Positions 5,047 through 12,294 of a stretch of DNA of 15,236 nt are shown in pieces. Position 1 is the first letter of the stretch; each line of letters begins with the position of its first letter. Below the pieces are notes generated by a model. It worked only from the letters and a program-made list of their open reading frames with translations. It was not told where the DNA came from and made no database searches. This DNA is from JAGHBT01 sp035311885. Its GTDB lineage: Bacteria; Krumholzibacteriota; Krumholzibacteriia; Krumholzibacteriales; WJIX01. Location of the stretch: the NCBI GenBank assembly GCA_964554125.1, contig CAZKNG010000053.1:1-15236 (forward strand), given 5' to 3'. The translations under genes were made by a program, and so were the position numbers.

Positions 5047-6327
5047 TCAGGGTACTCCATTGGATGTTTTGCTGAACCGCTCGTATTCCCCCGTATTTAC
5101 TATTTCGCGGATTCTGAAGATAGTTTCAGCAAGATCGGCAAATTTTGTGTAGAGAGGCGCTATTCCCAGCCGGATATTGTCCGGAGGCCTGAAGTCGCCT
5201 ATGACGGCGGGAACATCCCCTGCGGGATGTATCAATGCCTGATTTATACGATAGCTCTCAGGATGGCGGATCGTCACATGCGATCCGCGCGCGTCCGGGT
5301 TTCTGGGTGTGCCCAGGGAAAAACCCAGAGGTTTCAGATGGGTGTCAAAAGATTCAATGATAAAAGTTGTCTGCATTCTGCTTTTGCTGCTGATTCGGTC
5401 CATTCCGGCTTCCAGGATCAGATCCAGGGACGGCTCGACCGCCGCCATGGAAAGTATATGAGGCGAGCCCACGGCCTGCTGACTTATATCGCGGGCGGGC
5501 TTGTAAGACGGGTCAAAATCAAATGGCGCCTCGTGACCGAACCATCCCCGGACCGGATTCTGAATCCTCTCCTGCAGATCTCTGCGTATATATGAAAAGG
5601 CGGGCGCTCCGGGCCCCCCGTTTAAATATTTGTATGTGCAGCCGACAGCCATATCGGCTTCAGAGTCGTTTAGCGAGAGAGCGGCGGCTCCGGCGGAGTG
5701 GCTTAAATCCCAGAGCATAAGAGAGCCGGCTTTCTTCGCAAGAGAGTTTATCTGAGGCATATCGTACTTAAAGGAGCTCTTGAAAGTAACATGGCTCAAT
5801 GTGACGAGAGCGGTTTCGCTGCCGATTATTTTTGCGAGAGCCGCACTTTCTGTTGTTGTGCCTTCGGTACCCGGCGCCGTCTCGAGCTTGTGCCGGGGAA
5901 AATGAGAGTCGATAATGCCCCGTAGAATATAGATGTCGCTCGGAAAGTTCAGCGAATCTGTGACTATCGTTTTTCGTTCTTTCAGGTGTGATAACGCGCC
6001 GAATGCCAGTTTATAGAGGTTGACAGATGTTGAGTCGCCGACAAAAATCTCATCAGCTTCAGCGCCCACAATCCTGGCGATCTTTCCGGCAACGCGCCGC
6101 GGAAGGTCGAGCCATTCTTCATTCCAGCCGCGTATCAGGCGTTTGCCCCATTGCTCACTGATGAGGCGCCCGGTGATTTCCGCCGTTTTCTTCGGAAGTT
6201 TGCCCAGCGAATTACCGTCCAGATAAATAAGAGGTTCATCAGGGTGTATGAATGCCTCTCTGTATCCGGCCAGAGGATCGTTCCTGTCTAATTCGACCGC
6301 CTTTTCTCTGTAAGATTTATCTTTCAC
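5047..6327 (-). CDS. kynU: Kynureninase (EC 3.7.1.3)
   Basis: 426 residues, close to the usual bacterial length. This PLP enzyme cleaves L-kynurenine to anthranilate and L-alanine in the cytoplasm. Diagnostic segments: YLDGNSLGKLP near the N-terminus, DSLNFPSD, WDLSHSAGA (D207, H210) and YKYLNGGPGAPAF, with Y232 and K233 the phosphate-contact Tyr and Schiff-base Lys. As I recall them, these equal Y226/K227 and D201/H204 of the Pseudomonas fluorescens enzyme with a constant offset of 6. The start is GTG at 6325-6327: it overlaps the upstream hydrolase stop (GTGA), has AAAGGA 9 nt before it, and removes an 18-residue upstream extension that would overlap the hydrolase. No tryptophan dioxygenase or kynurenine formamidase gene is in the window, so the pathway context is unknown. 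Confidence 0.92.
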   Translation of the reverse strand: MKDKSYREKAVELDRNDPLAGYREAFIHPDEPLIYLDGNSLGKLPKKTAEITGRLISEQWGKRLIRGWNEEWLDLPRRVAGKIARIVGAEADEIFVGDSTSVNLYKLAFGALSHLKERKTIVTDSLNFPSDIYILRGIIDSHFPRHKLETAPGTEGTTTESAALAKIIGSETALVTLSHVTFKSSFKYDMPQINSLAKKAGSLMLWDLSHSAGAAALSLNDSEADMAVGCTYKYLNGGPGAPAFSYIRRDLQERIQNPVRGWFGHEAPFDFDPSYKPARDISQQAVGSPHILSMAAVEPSLDLILEAGMDRISSKSRMQTTFIIESFDTHLKPLGFSLGTPRNPDARGSHVTIRHPESYRINQALIHPAGDVPAVIGDFRPPDNIRLGIAPLYTKFADLAETIFRIREIVNTGEYERFSKTSNGVP

Positions 6328-7013
6328 CGTGCGGCATCCTTTATTCTTTGAGAAACAGGAGGTGTTATGCGGTTTACCCATAGATTATACATAGTTCCGG
6401 AAGGATGCAGGCCGTCACCGGCGATTAGTGTTGTATCGGCTGAGGCCCGCCTGGAAATATCCGTAATATTTATAAATAATACCCCTCTCTTTGTTGTTTC
6501 CTCTTTTTTAATCCGGTTGTACTCATCTATCTCCCGCGCGATCCGGGTCCTGTCCCTGCCCGCGGCAAAGGGTGTTACTCCCCAGTCCGGTATCGAGATG
6601 ACAAAGACATTTTGCGGTTTGCCGCCGGCCAGCAAAACGGCGTTGTCCAGCAGGGCCTTAAACTCCTTTCTGAACCGTTCAACGGAAAGACCCCGGTACT
6701 GATTGTTGACCCCGATAAGAAGTGAGACCAGACCGTAGGACCGGGTGATATTAGAATCGGCGAGCGCTGCATCAAGTTCACCTGTAGTCCACCCGGTTTT
6801 TGCCACTATCTCAGGTTTTTCGATCTTTACCCCGGCTGCTCGGAGAGAATCTGCCAGAATATAAGGCCAGCGCTGCCGGGCAGGTACACTTTCGCCGATG
6901 GTATAGCTGTCCCCCAGAGCGAGAAAGGTAAGGCCGTTAGAATCTATAGCGTCTTTCGAATCACACGCCGCGATGAAAAGCAAGGCGTATACGGCAAACA
7001 GAAGAACTTTCAT
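6324..7013 (-). CDS. Lipoprotein SGNH/GDSL-family hydrolase (esterase/lipase-like)
   Basis: 229 residues. A lipoprotein signal ends in the lipobox FIAAC (C17). SGNH blocks appear in order: GDSYT (nucleophile S36), TGWTT (G74), IGVNN (N103) and DGLHPSG (D200, H203). All four catalytic or oxyanion positions are present, so it should be an active Ser hydrolase, lipid-anchored outside the cytoplasm, acting on esters or acyl/acetyl groups of unknown identity. Two ATGs occur in tandem (7016 and 7013). I prefer 7013, 6 nt after GGGGG (7020-7024); the other would leave only 3 nt. The stop overlaps the kynU start (GTGA), so the two are co-translated. A TATAAT on the minus strand at 7117-7112 may be its -10, but no good -35 accompanies it. 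Confidence 0.88.
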   Translation of the reverse strand: MKVLLFAVYALLFIAACDSKDAIDSNGLTFLALGDSYTIGESVPARQRWPYILADSLRAAGVKIEKPEIVAKTGWTTGELDAALADSNITRSYGLVSLLIGVNNQYRGLSVERFRKEFKALLDNAVLLAGGKPQNVFVISIPDWGVTPFAAGRDRTRIAREIDEYNRIKKEETTKRGVLFINITDISRRASADTTLIAGDGLHPSGTMYNLWVNRITPPVSQRIKDAAR

Positions 7014-7197
7014 CATAGACCCCCGTTAAATAGAAAGTAACTGTTTTTAAAAATCGCAGAATTAAAGAAATAAAACAAGATATTTCATCTGTGAAATAAA
7101 GCTCGATGCGGATTATAAAAGGGGTTTAAAGCTCCGCGTGAGACAGCGGTAAATTTTCTTCAGGAGAGAGAGGGTCCCTTGAAGGGCATCAGATCTC

Positions 7198-8505
7198 TTA
7201 AGGATCGACTGAGAGAACTATAATGGTTATGTCGTCACTCTGAGGTGAGTCTGAAGTAAAATCTTTTAAGTCCTCGGTAATTCCGGTGCGGATTTCCTCT
7301 GCGCCCTTGCTTTCCCCGCAGATTCTTAGAATAACGTCAGAGAGTCTTTCGCGGCCGTAGAACGATCCTTCCTCATCTCTTGCTTCTTCGACTCCGTCAG
7401 AGGTGAAAACTACCGCGTCGCCCGGCTCTAATGATATTTCGCCGCTCTTGAAAGGTTCATCCGATATCTGTTCCTCTATGATTCCAAGCGGCAGCCCGGT
7501 GATCCCGAGCGGTTCGACGCTGTTATCTTTTGCCGAGTAATGGTATATTTCAGGGTTGGCGGCGCTTGCTATATTCAGCGATTTCTTTTCGGTATCCAGA
7601 ACGGCGATTCCGGCTGTTATGAACATGGTGGGGGGCATAATAGAGAGTAAGGATTTGTCGAGCCGTTTCAGGATTTCCACCGGATCGGCAACCCCCCTTA
7701 CTTCATAACGTAGTATTTCGTTGAACCTCATGGCAATTGTGGCTCCCTGCATCCCTTTCCCGGATACATCGGACAGCACTATAGCCAGTTTATTATCATC
7801 GAGACCGAGGTAGTTATAGTAGTCTCCCCCCACCTCTCTTGAAGGAACACAGACGGCTGAAAATTCTACCCCGGCGATTTGTGGCGGTTTGTCCGGCAGA
7901 AGAGACATCTGCATATCGCGGGCGGCCTGAAGCTCATTCTCCATAACGTCGATTTTGCGCTGTTTGATTCTCTGCAATTCCTCGAAGAGTTTAGATCTTT
8001 CAACAGCAATGCTTATGAAATCGGCAATAGTATTAAGAAGATTCATCTGATTATCGCTCATTTTGTGCCAGGACCGCCTTGCCAGATTCAGAATGCCGAG
8101 TTTTGCTCCGTTGCGTGTATAGAGAGGAATGCTGGTGTGATATTTGAGTCCTCTATTCCCTTCAGTTAACTTACCCAGGCGGCTGCAGGTGATACTGTCC
8201 ACATTCACGGGGAAGGTCAGTTTGTCATTGGCGAATTTTCTCTGGCAGTTGCACGGACCTTCCATAACTTCAGGGTTTTCTTTGAGGCCCGGCGGGAGAT
8301 TCTCCGCGGCAGCCAGAGTCATTTCGCCGGATTCGTCATCAAGTAGGTAGACCCATCCGGTTTCAAGTTCCAGAAGGTGAAGGGTTTCAGTGAGCCCCTT
8401 TTGAAGGGTTTCGCTGAGGTTTACTGTAGCGTTAAGCTCCCTCGCGATTGAATTGAGAACCTGAAGTTCTCTGTTTAGCTTTTTCAGAACCTCCGAGTCA
8501 CTCAT
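7198..8505 (-). CDS. GAF-domain PP2C/SpoIIE-type protein serine phosphatase (RsbU-like)
   Basis: 435 residues. A short helix (1-28) leads into a GAF sensor domain (about 30-172), then a coiled linker (about 173-205, ending ELQAARDMQMSLLP, the hallmark junction of SpoIIE/RsbU phosphatases), then the PP2C catalytic domain (about 210-433). Metal-site aspartates are visible: GGDYYN (D228), LSDVSGKGM (D246), FTSDGVEEARD (D370) and SDDITIIVL (D424/D425). Such proteins dephosphorylate an anti-sigma-factor antagonist in partner-switching pathways. No cognate STAS or kinase gene is in the window. The GAF carries C85-x-C87 and C107, a pattern suggestive of metal, cluster or redox sensing. ATG 8505 has no clear SD. 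Confidence 0.9.
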   Translation of the reverse strand: MSDSEVLKKLNRELQVLNSIARELNATVNLSETLQKGLTETLHLLELETGWVYLLDDESGEMTLAAAENLPPGLKENPEVMEGPCNCQRKFANDKLTFPVNVDSITCSRLGKLTEGNRGLKYHTSIPLYTRNGAKLGILNLARRSWHKMSDNQMNLLNTIADFISIAVERSKLFEELQRIKQRKIDVMENELQAARDMQMSLLPDKPPQIAGVEFSAVCVPSREVGGDYYNYLGLDDNKLAIVLSDVSGKGMQGATIAMRFNEILRYEVRGVADPVEILKRLDKSLLSIMPPTMFITAGIAVLDTEKKSLNIASAANPEIYHYSAKDNSVEPLGITGLPLGIIEEQISDEPFKSGEISLEPGDAVVFTSDGVEEARDEEGSFYGRERLSDVILRICGESKGAEEIRTGITEDLKDFTSDSPQSDDITIIVLSVDP

Positions 8506-8675
8506 GTTGAGATAATTTCCGCTTCCGGTTTAAGAGATGTTCCAGATCTTTTCCGTTCCGCCCGGCAAAAGGTGCATTTGTCAATCATACACAAAAACAG
8601 AATAAAAATATACAAAAAACCCCTGCCCTGTATCATAAAATAGAGGAATATGTTTCCGAATGAGTAAAACAAATA
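8506..8675. other. Intergenic region between the phosphatase and zinc-ribbon genes
   Basis: 170 nt, AT-rich on the zinc-ribbon side. On the minus strand TTGACA occurs at 8584-8579, but no -10 stands at the right distance. TATGAT (8589-8584) could be a -10 with a poor -35. No hairpin with a T-run was found. Confidence 0.35.
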
Positions 8676-8885
8676 TTAATCTGTAAAGAAATCGAAGATA
8701 TTGCCGAGCATACTGCTGTCAGCTTTATAGATTTCGGTATATCTGCATTTAGTGCATACGACAGTAGTGAATTTATTTGATTGAACGTCAAAAATCTTAC
8801 TTAGAAATCCGCCCGTGGTGCGGATCTCTCCGGTTTCATAACGGGTGCCCCGGCATTTGGGGCAAAGGTAGTTTAAGGGCTGCAT
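8676..8885 (-). CDS. Small zinc-ribbon nucleic-acid-binding-type protein (DUF2082-like)
   Basis: 69 residues from ATG 8885, which has AAAGGA (8893-8898) 7 nt upstream. A frame continues to 8933 but adds only a basic stretch without an SD. Two CxxC knuckles, C8PKC11 and C44TKC47, bracket a beta-rich middle (TGEIRTTGGFLSKIFDVQ), giving a one-zinc ribbon. The spacing and TTGGFLSKIFDVQ..FTTV.C..C.YTE pattern match small proteins annotated as Zn-ribbon nucleic-acid-binding proteins (DUF2082), whose role is not established. It is transcribed alone from a good minus-strand promoter. Confidence 0.8.
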   Translation of the reverse strand: MQPLNYLCPKCRGTRYETGEIRTTGGFLSKIFDVQSNKFTTVVCTKCRYTEIYKADSSMLGNIFDFFTD

Positions 8886-8914
8886 TTTATTTTCCTTTCT
8901 GCGTTTAATGCTTA

Positions 8915-8943
8915 ATAATAAGCTTGCAAGCACGACGATTCAA
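8915..8943 (-). promoter_or_regulatory. Promoter of the zinc-ribbon gene
   Basis: On the minus strand, TTGAAT (8943-8938), a 17-nt spacer and TATTAT (8920-8915) form a sigma70-like promoter, with predicted start near 8908 and a short leader containing the AAAGGA ribosome site. Confidence 0.5.
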
Positions 8944-9145
8944 GAAAGAAATACCCTGGAGTCCGGGTTGCATTCCGGTGCCGGCTTGATTAAAGGCGGC
9001 CGGGGCTGGATTGGCGGCGATATCTGTATTATCCGGAAAACCGCAAAAAAGGTATCTGCGCCCCGGAATGCAGGTAATTTCTAATGATCGTTAATATTAT
9101 AACGGCTGAGAAACAAATTTTATAAGCTTCTATTATATTTTATCT
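8944..9145. repeat. Non-coding region with a 10-bp inverted repeat spanning about 104 bp
   Basis: TGCATTCCGG (8969-8978) has its exact reverse complement CCGGAATGCA at 9063-9072. Between them are further GC-rich partial palindromes (CCGGC...GGCCGG from about 8981). No ORF and no T-run terminator. It could be a structured RNA, a protein-binding site or a small palindromic repeat element; one copy in this window does not decide. Confidence 0.4.
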
Positions 9146-9175
9146 TTGACTATAGAGGTAAAATTGTTGTAAATT
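9146..9175 (+). promoter_or_regulatory. Candidate promoter of the secDF leader
   Basis: TTGACT (9146-9151), an 18-nt spacer and TAAATT (9170-9175) give an acceptable sigma70-like promoter. Predicted start is near 9182, so the transcript would open almost directly with the 9188-9218 hairpin and continue through the leader ORF into secD. Confidence 0.45.
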
Positions 9176-9187
9176 AGATATTCTAAA

Positions 9188-9218
9188 CCGTTAAGGGGAA
9201 AGTACGGTCTTTTAACGG
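9188..9218 (+). promoter_or_regulatory. Hairpin in the 5' leader of secDF
   Basis: CCGTTAAGGGG pairs with TCTTTTAACGG, 11 bp of which three are G-U, around the loop AAAGTACGG. No T-run follows, so it is not a terminator. It lies at the expected 5' end of the transcript and only 2 nt before the SD (AAGGG, 9221-9225) of the leader ORF. It may stabilise the mRNA or control access to that SD. Confidence 0.45.
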
Positions 9219-9232
9219 ATAAGGGTGTATAT

Positions 9233-9283
9233 ATGAGCTGGAATTATACGATAAAGTTAGTGATTCAAGTTTTAATAAAGTGA
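9233..9283 (+). CDS. Putative 16-residue leader peptide upstream of secD
   Basis: ATG 9233 to TGA 9281-9283 encodes MSWNYTIKLVIQVLIK. Its AAGGG (9221-9225) sits 7 nt before the ATG, a better SD arrangement than that of secD. The peptide is hydrophobic and basic. Its stop overlaps the GAGG (9282-9285) that precedes secD, and the secD GTG (9290) is in the same frame two codons later. Translation of this ORF would therefore bring ribosomes onto the secD start, giving coupling or regulation by pausing. Vibrio VemP is a known arrest peptide controlling secDF, but it is far longer and no similarity is claimed. A chance small ORF remains possible. Confidence 0.45.
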   Translation: MSWNYTIKLVIQVLIK

Positions 9284-9289
9284 GGTAAA

Positions 9290-11023
9290 GTGAAAAAGGA
9301 TTTGCGAACAAAGCTGATTATTGTGTTTCTGGTTTTTATCGGGGCGCTCTACTTTCTCTACCCTACTTTCAAGCTTGTAACTATGTCGGAGCAGGATAAA
9401 GAGAAGATGAGGGTCGAAAAGCCCGAAGAGTTTGATAAACTTATGAACAAATCTCTCAAGCTCGGGCTTGACCTTAAGGGCGGAATGCATCTCGTGCTGG
9501 AAGTTGATGACTCAAAACTGAAAGAGGAAGAGAAGAAGGATGTAGTAGACAGAGCCCTTGAAGTAATAAGAAACAGAGTGGATCAATTTGGTGTATCGGA
9601 ACCGGTTATCCAGAAAGAGGGAAGAAACAGAATTATCGTTCAGCTCCCCGGCCTGCAGGACGCGGAGAGAGCGAAGAGACTGATCGGTGAGACCGCGATG
9701 CTTGAATGGCGCCTGGTGCGTGAACAGAAGGAACTGGCCGCGGTACTGAAAAGGTTCGATGAAGTGCTTGTAATGGAGCATGGGGATTCTATTGTCGAAG
9801 TGCAGCAGCAGCCGGCGGACACATTGGGAGAAATACCGGCTCTTTCCGAAGGAGTTCAGGATACTGCCGGCGCGGATTTAGAGAGCGCCCGGAGCGATGC
9901 CGACTCTTTGCTTCTCGGAGAACCTGACAGGGCCGGTCTGGGGAATATCCCCTTAGAAACAGTAAACAAGGAAAAACCTTTTACCTCACTTCTTTTTAGA
10001 TTTTACAGGGACTGGGTTGTTGTAAAAGAAGATAATATAGAGCGCGTCAGAAGGCTGCTCTCCCGGCTTGAGGGGATGGGAGTGATCCCCGAAGACAGTG
10101 ATTTTATGTGGTTCGATGAATGGGTGCCTCTCTCTGAAAGAGGGGGAAGAGGCAAATTTCTATTCCTCCTGGCGAATGACGAGATGGTTTCCGGAAAGAA
10201 TCTGAATAACGCGACCCCGAAACCGGATCCCCAGGCCCCGCAGAAACTTCTGGTGCAATTCAATTTCAATAGAACAGGTGCCAGGCATCTGGCCTCTTTT
10301 ACGGGTAATAATGTGGGGAGATTTACGGCGATAATACTTGACGGGAAAATCAAATCATATCCTGTAATAAGGAGTAAAATACCAAGCGGCCGGGGAGTTA
10401 TCGAAGGGAATTTCACCGATACAGAGGCCAGGGACCTGTCAATAGTATTGAGGGCGGGAGCCTTGCCCGCTGACATGAGGATTATAGAGGAAAGATCTGT
10501 CGGGCCCAGCCTTGGGCGAGACTCTATCAGAATGGGAATAAAGGCCGCGTTACTTGGGCTGGCGGTTGTAGTTCTCTTTATATTTGTTTATTACAAAATT
10601 TCCGGTATCATCGCTTCAGCTACTTTGATATTCAACCTTCTTATAGTATTCGGGCTTCTCGCCTACCTGGGAGCTGCGCTGACACTGCCGGGGCTGGCCG
10701 GAGTTATTCTGACTATAGGAATGGCAATTGACGCAAATGTTCTCATATTTGAGAGAATACGGGAGGAATTAAACAAGAAGAAGACAGTAAGATCTTCTGT
10801 GGATGCCGGCTTCGATAAGGCTTTTACGACGATTGTGGATGCTAACCTGACTACTCTTATAACAGCTTTCGTGCTCTGGCAATTCGGAACAGGGCCTGTG
10901 AAGGGTTTTGCCACTACACTGAGCATAGGGATTCTGGGATGTATCTTTACGGCATTGGTGTTCAGCAGAATGGTTTTCGATTTTTGGACAAGAAGTGGGC
11001 GAGTGAAGAAGCTCAGTATATGA
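9290..11023 (+). CDS. secD: Protein translocase subunit SecD
   Basis: 577 residues. SecD and SecF form the membrane complex that uses the proton gradient to help pull proteins through SecYEG. TM1 is at about 9-27. The P1 base begins with LGLDLKGGMHLVLEVD (58-73). The C-terminal half has the conserved LRAGALPADMRIIEERSVGP (from 387), then five membrane helices including IGMAIDANVLIFERIREE (476 on). Residues about 155-230 are an acidic, low-complexity stretch that shorter SecD proteins lack, leading into a head region from PFTSLL (230). GTG 9290 is taken as the start because the hydrophobic TM1 follows properly; GAGG is only 4 nt upstream and overlaps the leader-ORF stop. secF follows after 21 nt. 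No yajC precedes it. Confidence 0.95.
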   Translation: MKKDLRTKLIIVFLVFIGALYFLYPTFKLVTMSEQDKEKMRVEKPEEFDKLMNKSLKLGLDLKGGMHLVLEVDDSKLKEEEKKDVVDRALEVIRNRVDQFGVSEPVIQKEGRNRIIVQLPGLQDAERAKRLIGETAMLEWRLVREQKELAAVLKRFDEVLVMEHGDSIVEVQQQPADTLGEIPALSEGVQDTAGADLESARSDADSLLLGEPDRAGLGNIPLETVNKEKPFTSLLFRFYRDWVVVKEDNIERVRRLLSRLEGMGVIPEDSDFMWFDEWVPLSERGGRGKFLFLLANDEMVSGKNLNNATPKPDPQAPQKLLVQFNFNRTGARHLASFTGNNVGRFTAIILDGKIKSYPVIRSKIPSGRGVIEGNFTDTEARDLSIVLRAGALPADMRIIEERSVGPSLGRDSIRMGIKAALLGLAVVVLFIFVYYKISGIIASATLIFNLLIVFGLLAYLGAALTLPGLAGVILTIGMAIDANVLIFERIREELNKKKTVRSSVDAGFDKAFTTIVDANLTTLITAFVLWQFGTGPVKGFATTLSIGILGCIFTALVFSRMVFDFWTRSGRVKKLSI

Positions 11024-11044
11024 TATATGAATTGAGGAGAAAGC

Positions 11045-12214
11045 ATGAGATTTTTTGGCAAAACAGACATTAACTTTGTGGAGTTCAGGAATAAAGCTTT
11101 CATTATTTCCCTGGTCGTAATCCTGATCGGGCTGGGGTCACTTCTGATTCGCGGAGGCCCCGATCTCGGTATCGATTTTGAAGGCGGAACGCTTGTGCAG
11201 ATCATGTTTGATAAAGCTGTGCCCATTAACGACCTGCGGGGTGTTGTAAGAAAAGCCGGATATGAAAATGCCAATATTCAGGAGTTTGGCCAGAATAATG
11301 AATATCTTATAAAAGTTGAAGAGATAAAAGAAGGCAGGATAGCTGCCGCCAAACTCTTAGGCGCGCTTAATAGCATCGCGCCGGAAAGCGACTGGGAGAT
11401 ATTGTCAATCAAGGAAATGGTCGATGACCTCAGCGGTGATGATAAAGCCGGGAATCTTATAGTGGTTAAGGGAAGAAATATTCCTCCTCTGGAAACGCTG
11501 AAAGAAGATATTAAAGAAAGCGGTGTTGGAGTAACAGCGGCAACTATGGAAACGGAAAACCGGATAGCATTTAATCTCCCCTTTCAGGGGATAGAATCCA
11601 AAGCCGCCGATAAATTAAAGGCCGAGATAAGCAAGAGCTTTCCGTCCAGAGAGATCACCGTACGGCGCACTGAAACGGTGGGTCCCAAGATAGGGGAAGA
11701 ACTTAAGAAGAGAGCTTGGGCGGCTATCGTAATTTCTCTATTCGGAATACTTATATATATCAGCTGGCGGTTCGAATTCCGATTCGCCGTCGGGGCTATC
11801 ATAGCATTAATTCACGATATACTGATAACACTGGGAATTTTTTCGATAACCGGCAAGGAGCTCTCTCTTGTTGTTATAGCAGCTTTTCTTACTATAGTAG
11901 GGTATTCCTTAAACGATACTATTGTTGTATTTGACAGAATCAGGGAAAATTTCAGTATTCGCAGGCGGGAATCATATAACAGAATGATAAATATTTCCAT
12001 AAATGATTCTTTGAGCAGAACGATAGTTACATCATTTACAACTTTGATAGTGGTTCTTTTCCTCTTTTTTATCGGAGGTGAAGTTATTCACGATTTCGCG
12101 TTCGCTCTGCTTATAGGGGTTGTCGTCGGAACCTATTCATCCATATTCGTGGCAAGCCCGGTCCTTGTCGAATGGCAGAACAGAATTGCAAAAGCCCGGA
12201 GATCCAAGGCATAA
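11045..12214 (+). CDS. secF: Protein translocase subunit SecF
   Basis: 389 residues, longer than the roughly 300-320 of many SecF proteins. TM1 is at about 18-36, followed by the P4 start LGIDFEGGTLVQI (from 41). The extracytoplasmic region runs to about 222, longer than usual, with an apparent insert around 120-200. RRTETVGPKIGEELKKRA then enters five membrane helices (from about 224), with the signature YSLNDTIVVFDRIREN (Y287, D291). ATG 11045 has GAGGAG (11034-11039) 5 nt upstream. It follows secD by 21 nt in the same operon and works as its partner. The next gene starts about 80 nt downstream with no terminator between, so co-transcription is likely. Confidence 0.95.
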   Translation: MRFFGKTDINFVEFRNKAFIISLVVILIGLGSLLIRGGPDLGIDFEGGTLVQIMFDKAVPINDLRGVVRKAGYENANIQEFGQNNEYLIKVEEIKEGRIAAAKLLGALNSIAPESDWEILSIKEMVDDLSGDDKAGNLIVVKGRNIPPLETLKEDIKESGVGVTAATMETENRIAFNLPFQGIESKAADKLKAEISKSFPSREITVRRTETVGPKIGEELKKRAWAAIVISLFGILIYISWRFEFRFAVGAIIALIHDILITLGIFSITGKELSLVVIAAFLTIVGYSLNDTIVVFDRIRENFSIRRRESYNRMINISINDSLSRTIVTSFTTLIVVLFLFFIGGEVIHDFAFALLIGVVVGTYSSIFVASPVLVEWQNRIAKARRSKA

Positions 12215-12294
12215 ATGTAATCAGGAATGATCTCTTTTGAGTTTTCAGGTGGAGTGTTTTGTAAGTCGTTTAATTGTTTGTACCTGGAGCCCTG

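Noticed and set aside
5227..5720. Plus-strand frames of 122 and 65 residues inside kynU
   Set aside because: Antisense shadows of a clearly conserved enzyme.
6328..6381. Upstream extension of kynU to an ATG at 6381
   Set aside because: It would overlap the hydrolase by 58 nt and adds residues unlike the enzyme; the GTG at 6327 has an SD and a GTGA overlap.
6324..7013. SGNH hydrolase as the missing kynurenine formamidase
   Set aside because: It carries a lipobox and would act outside the cytoplasm, away from kynureninase, and it looks like a general SGNH esterase rather than a known formamidase family.
10663..11274. 203-residue minus-strand frame across the secD/secF junction
   Set aside because: Antisense to two conserved genes and shows no family features.
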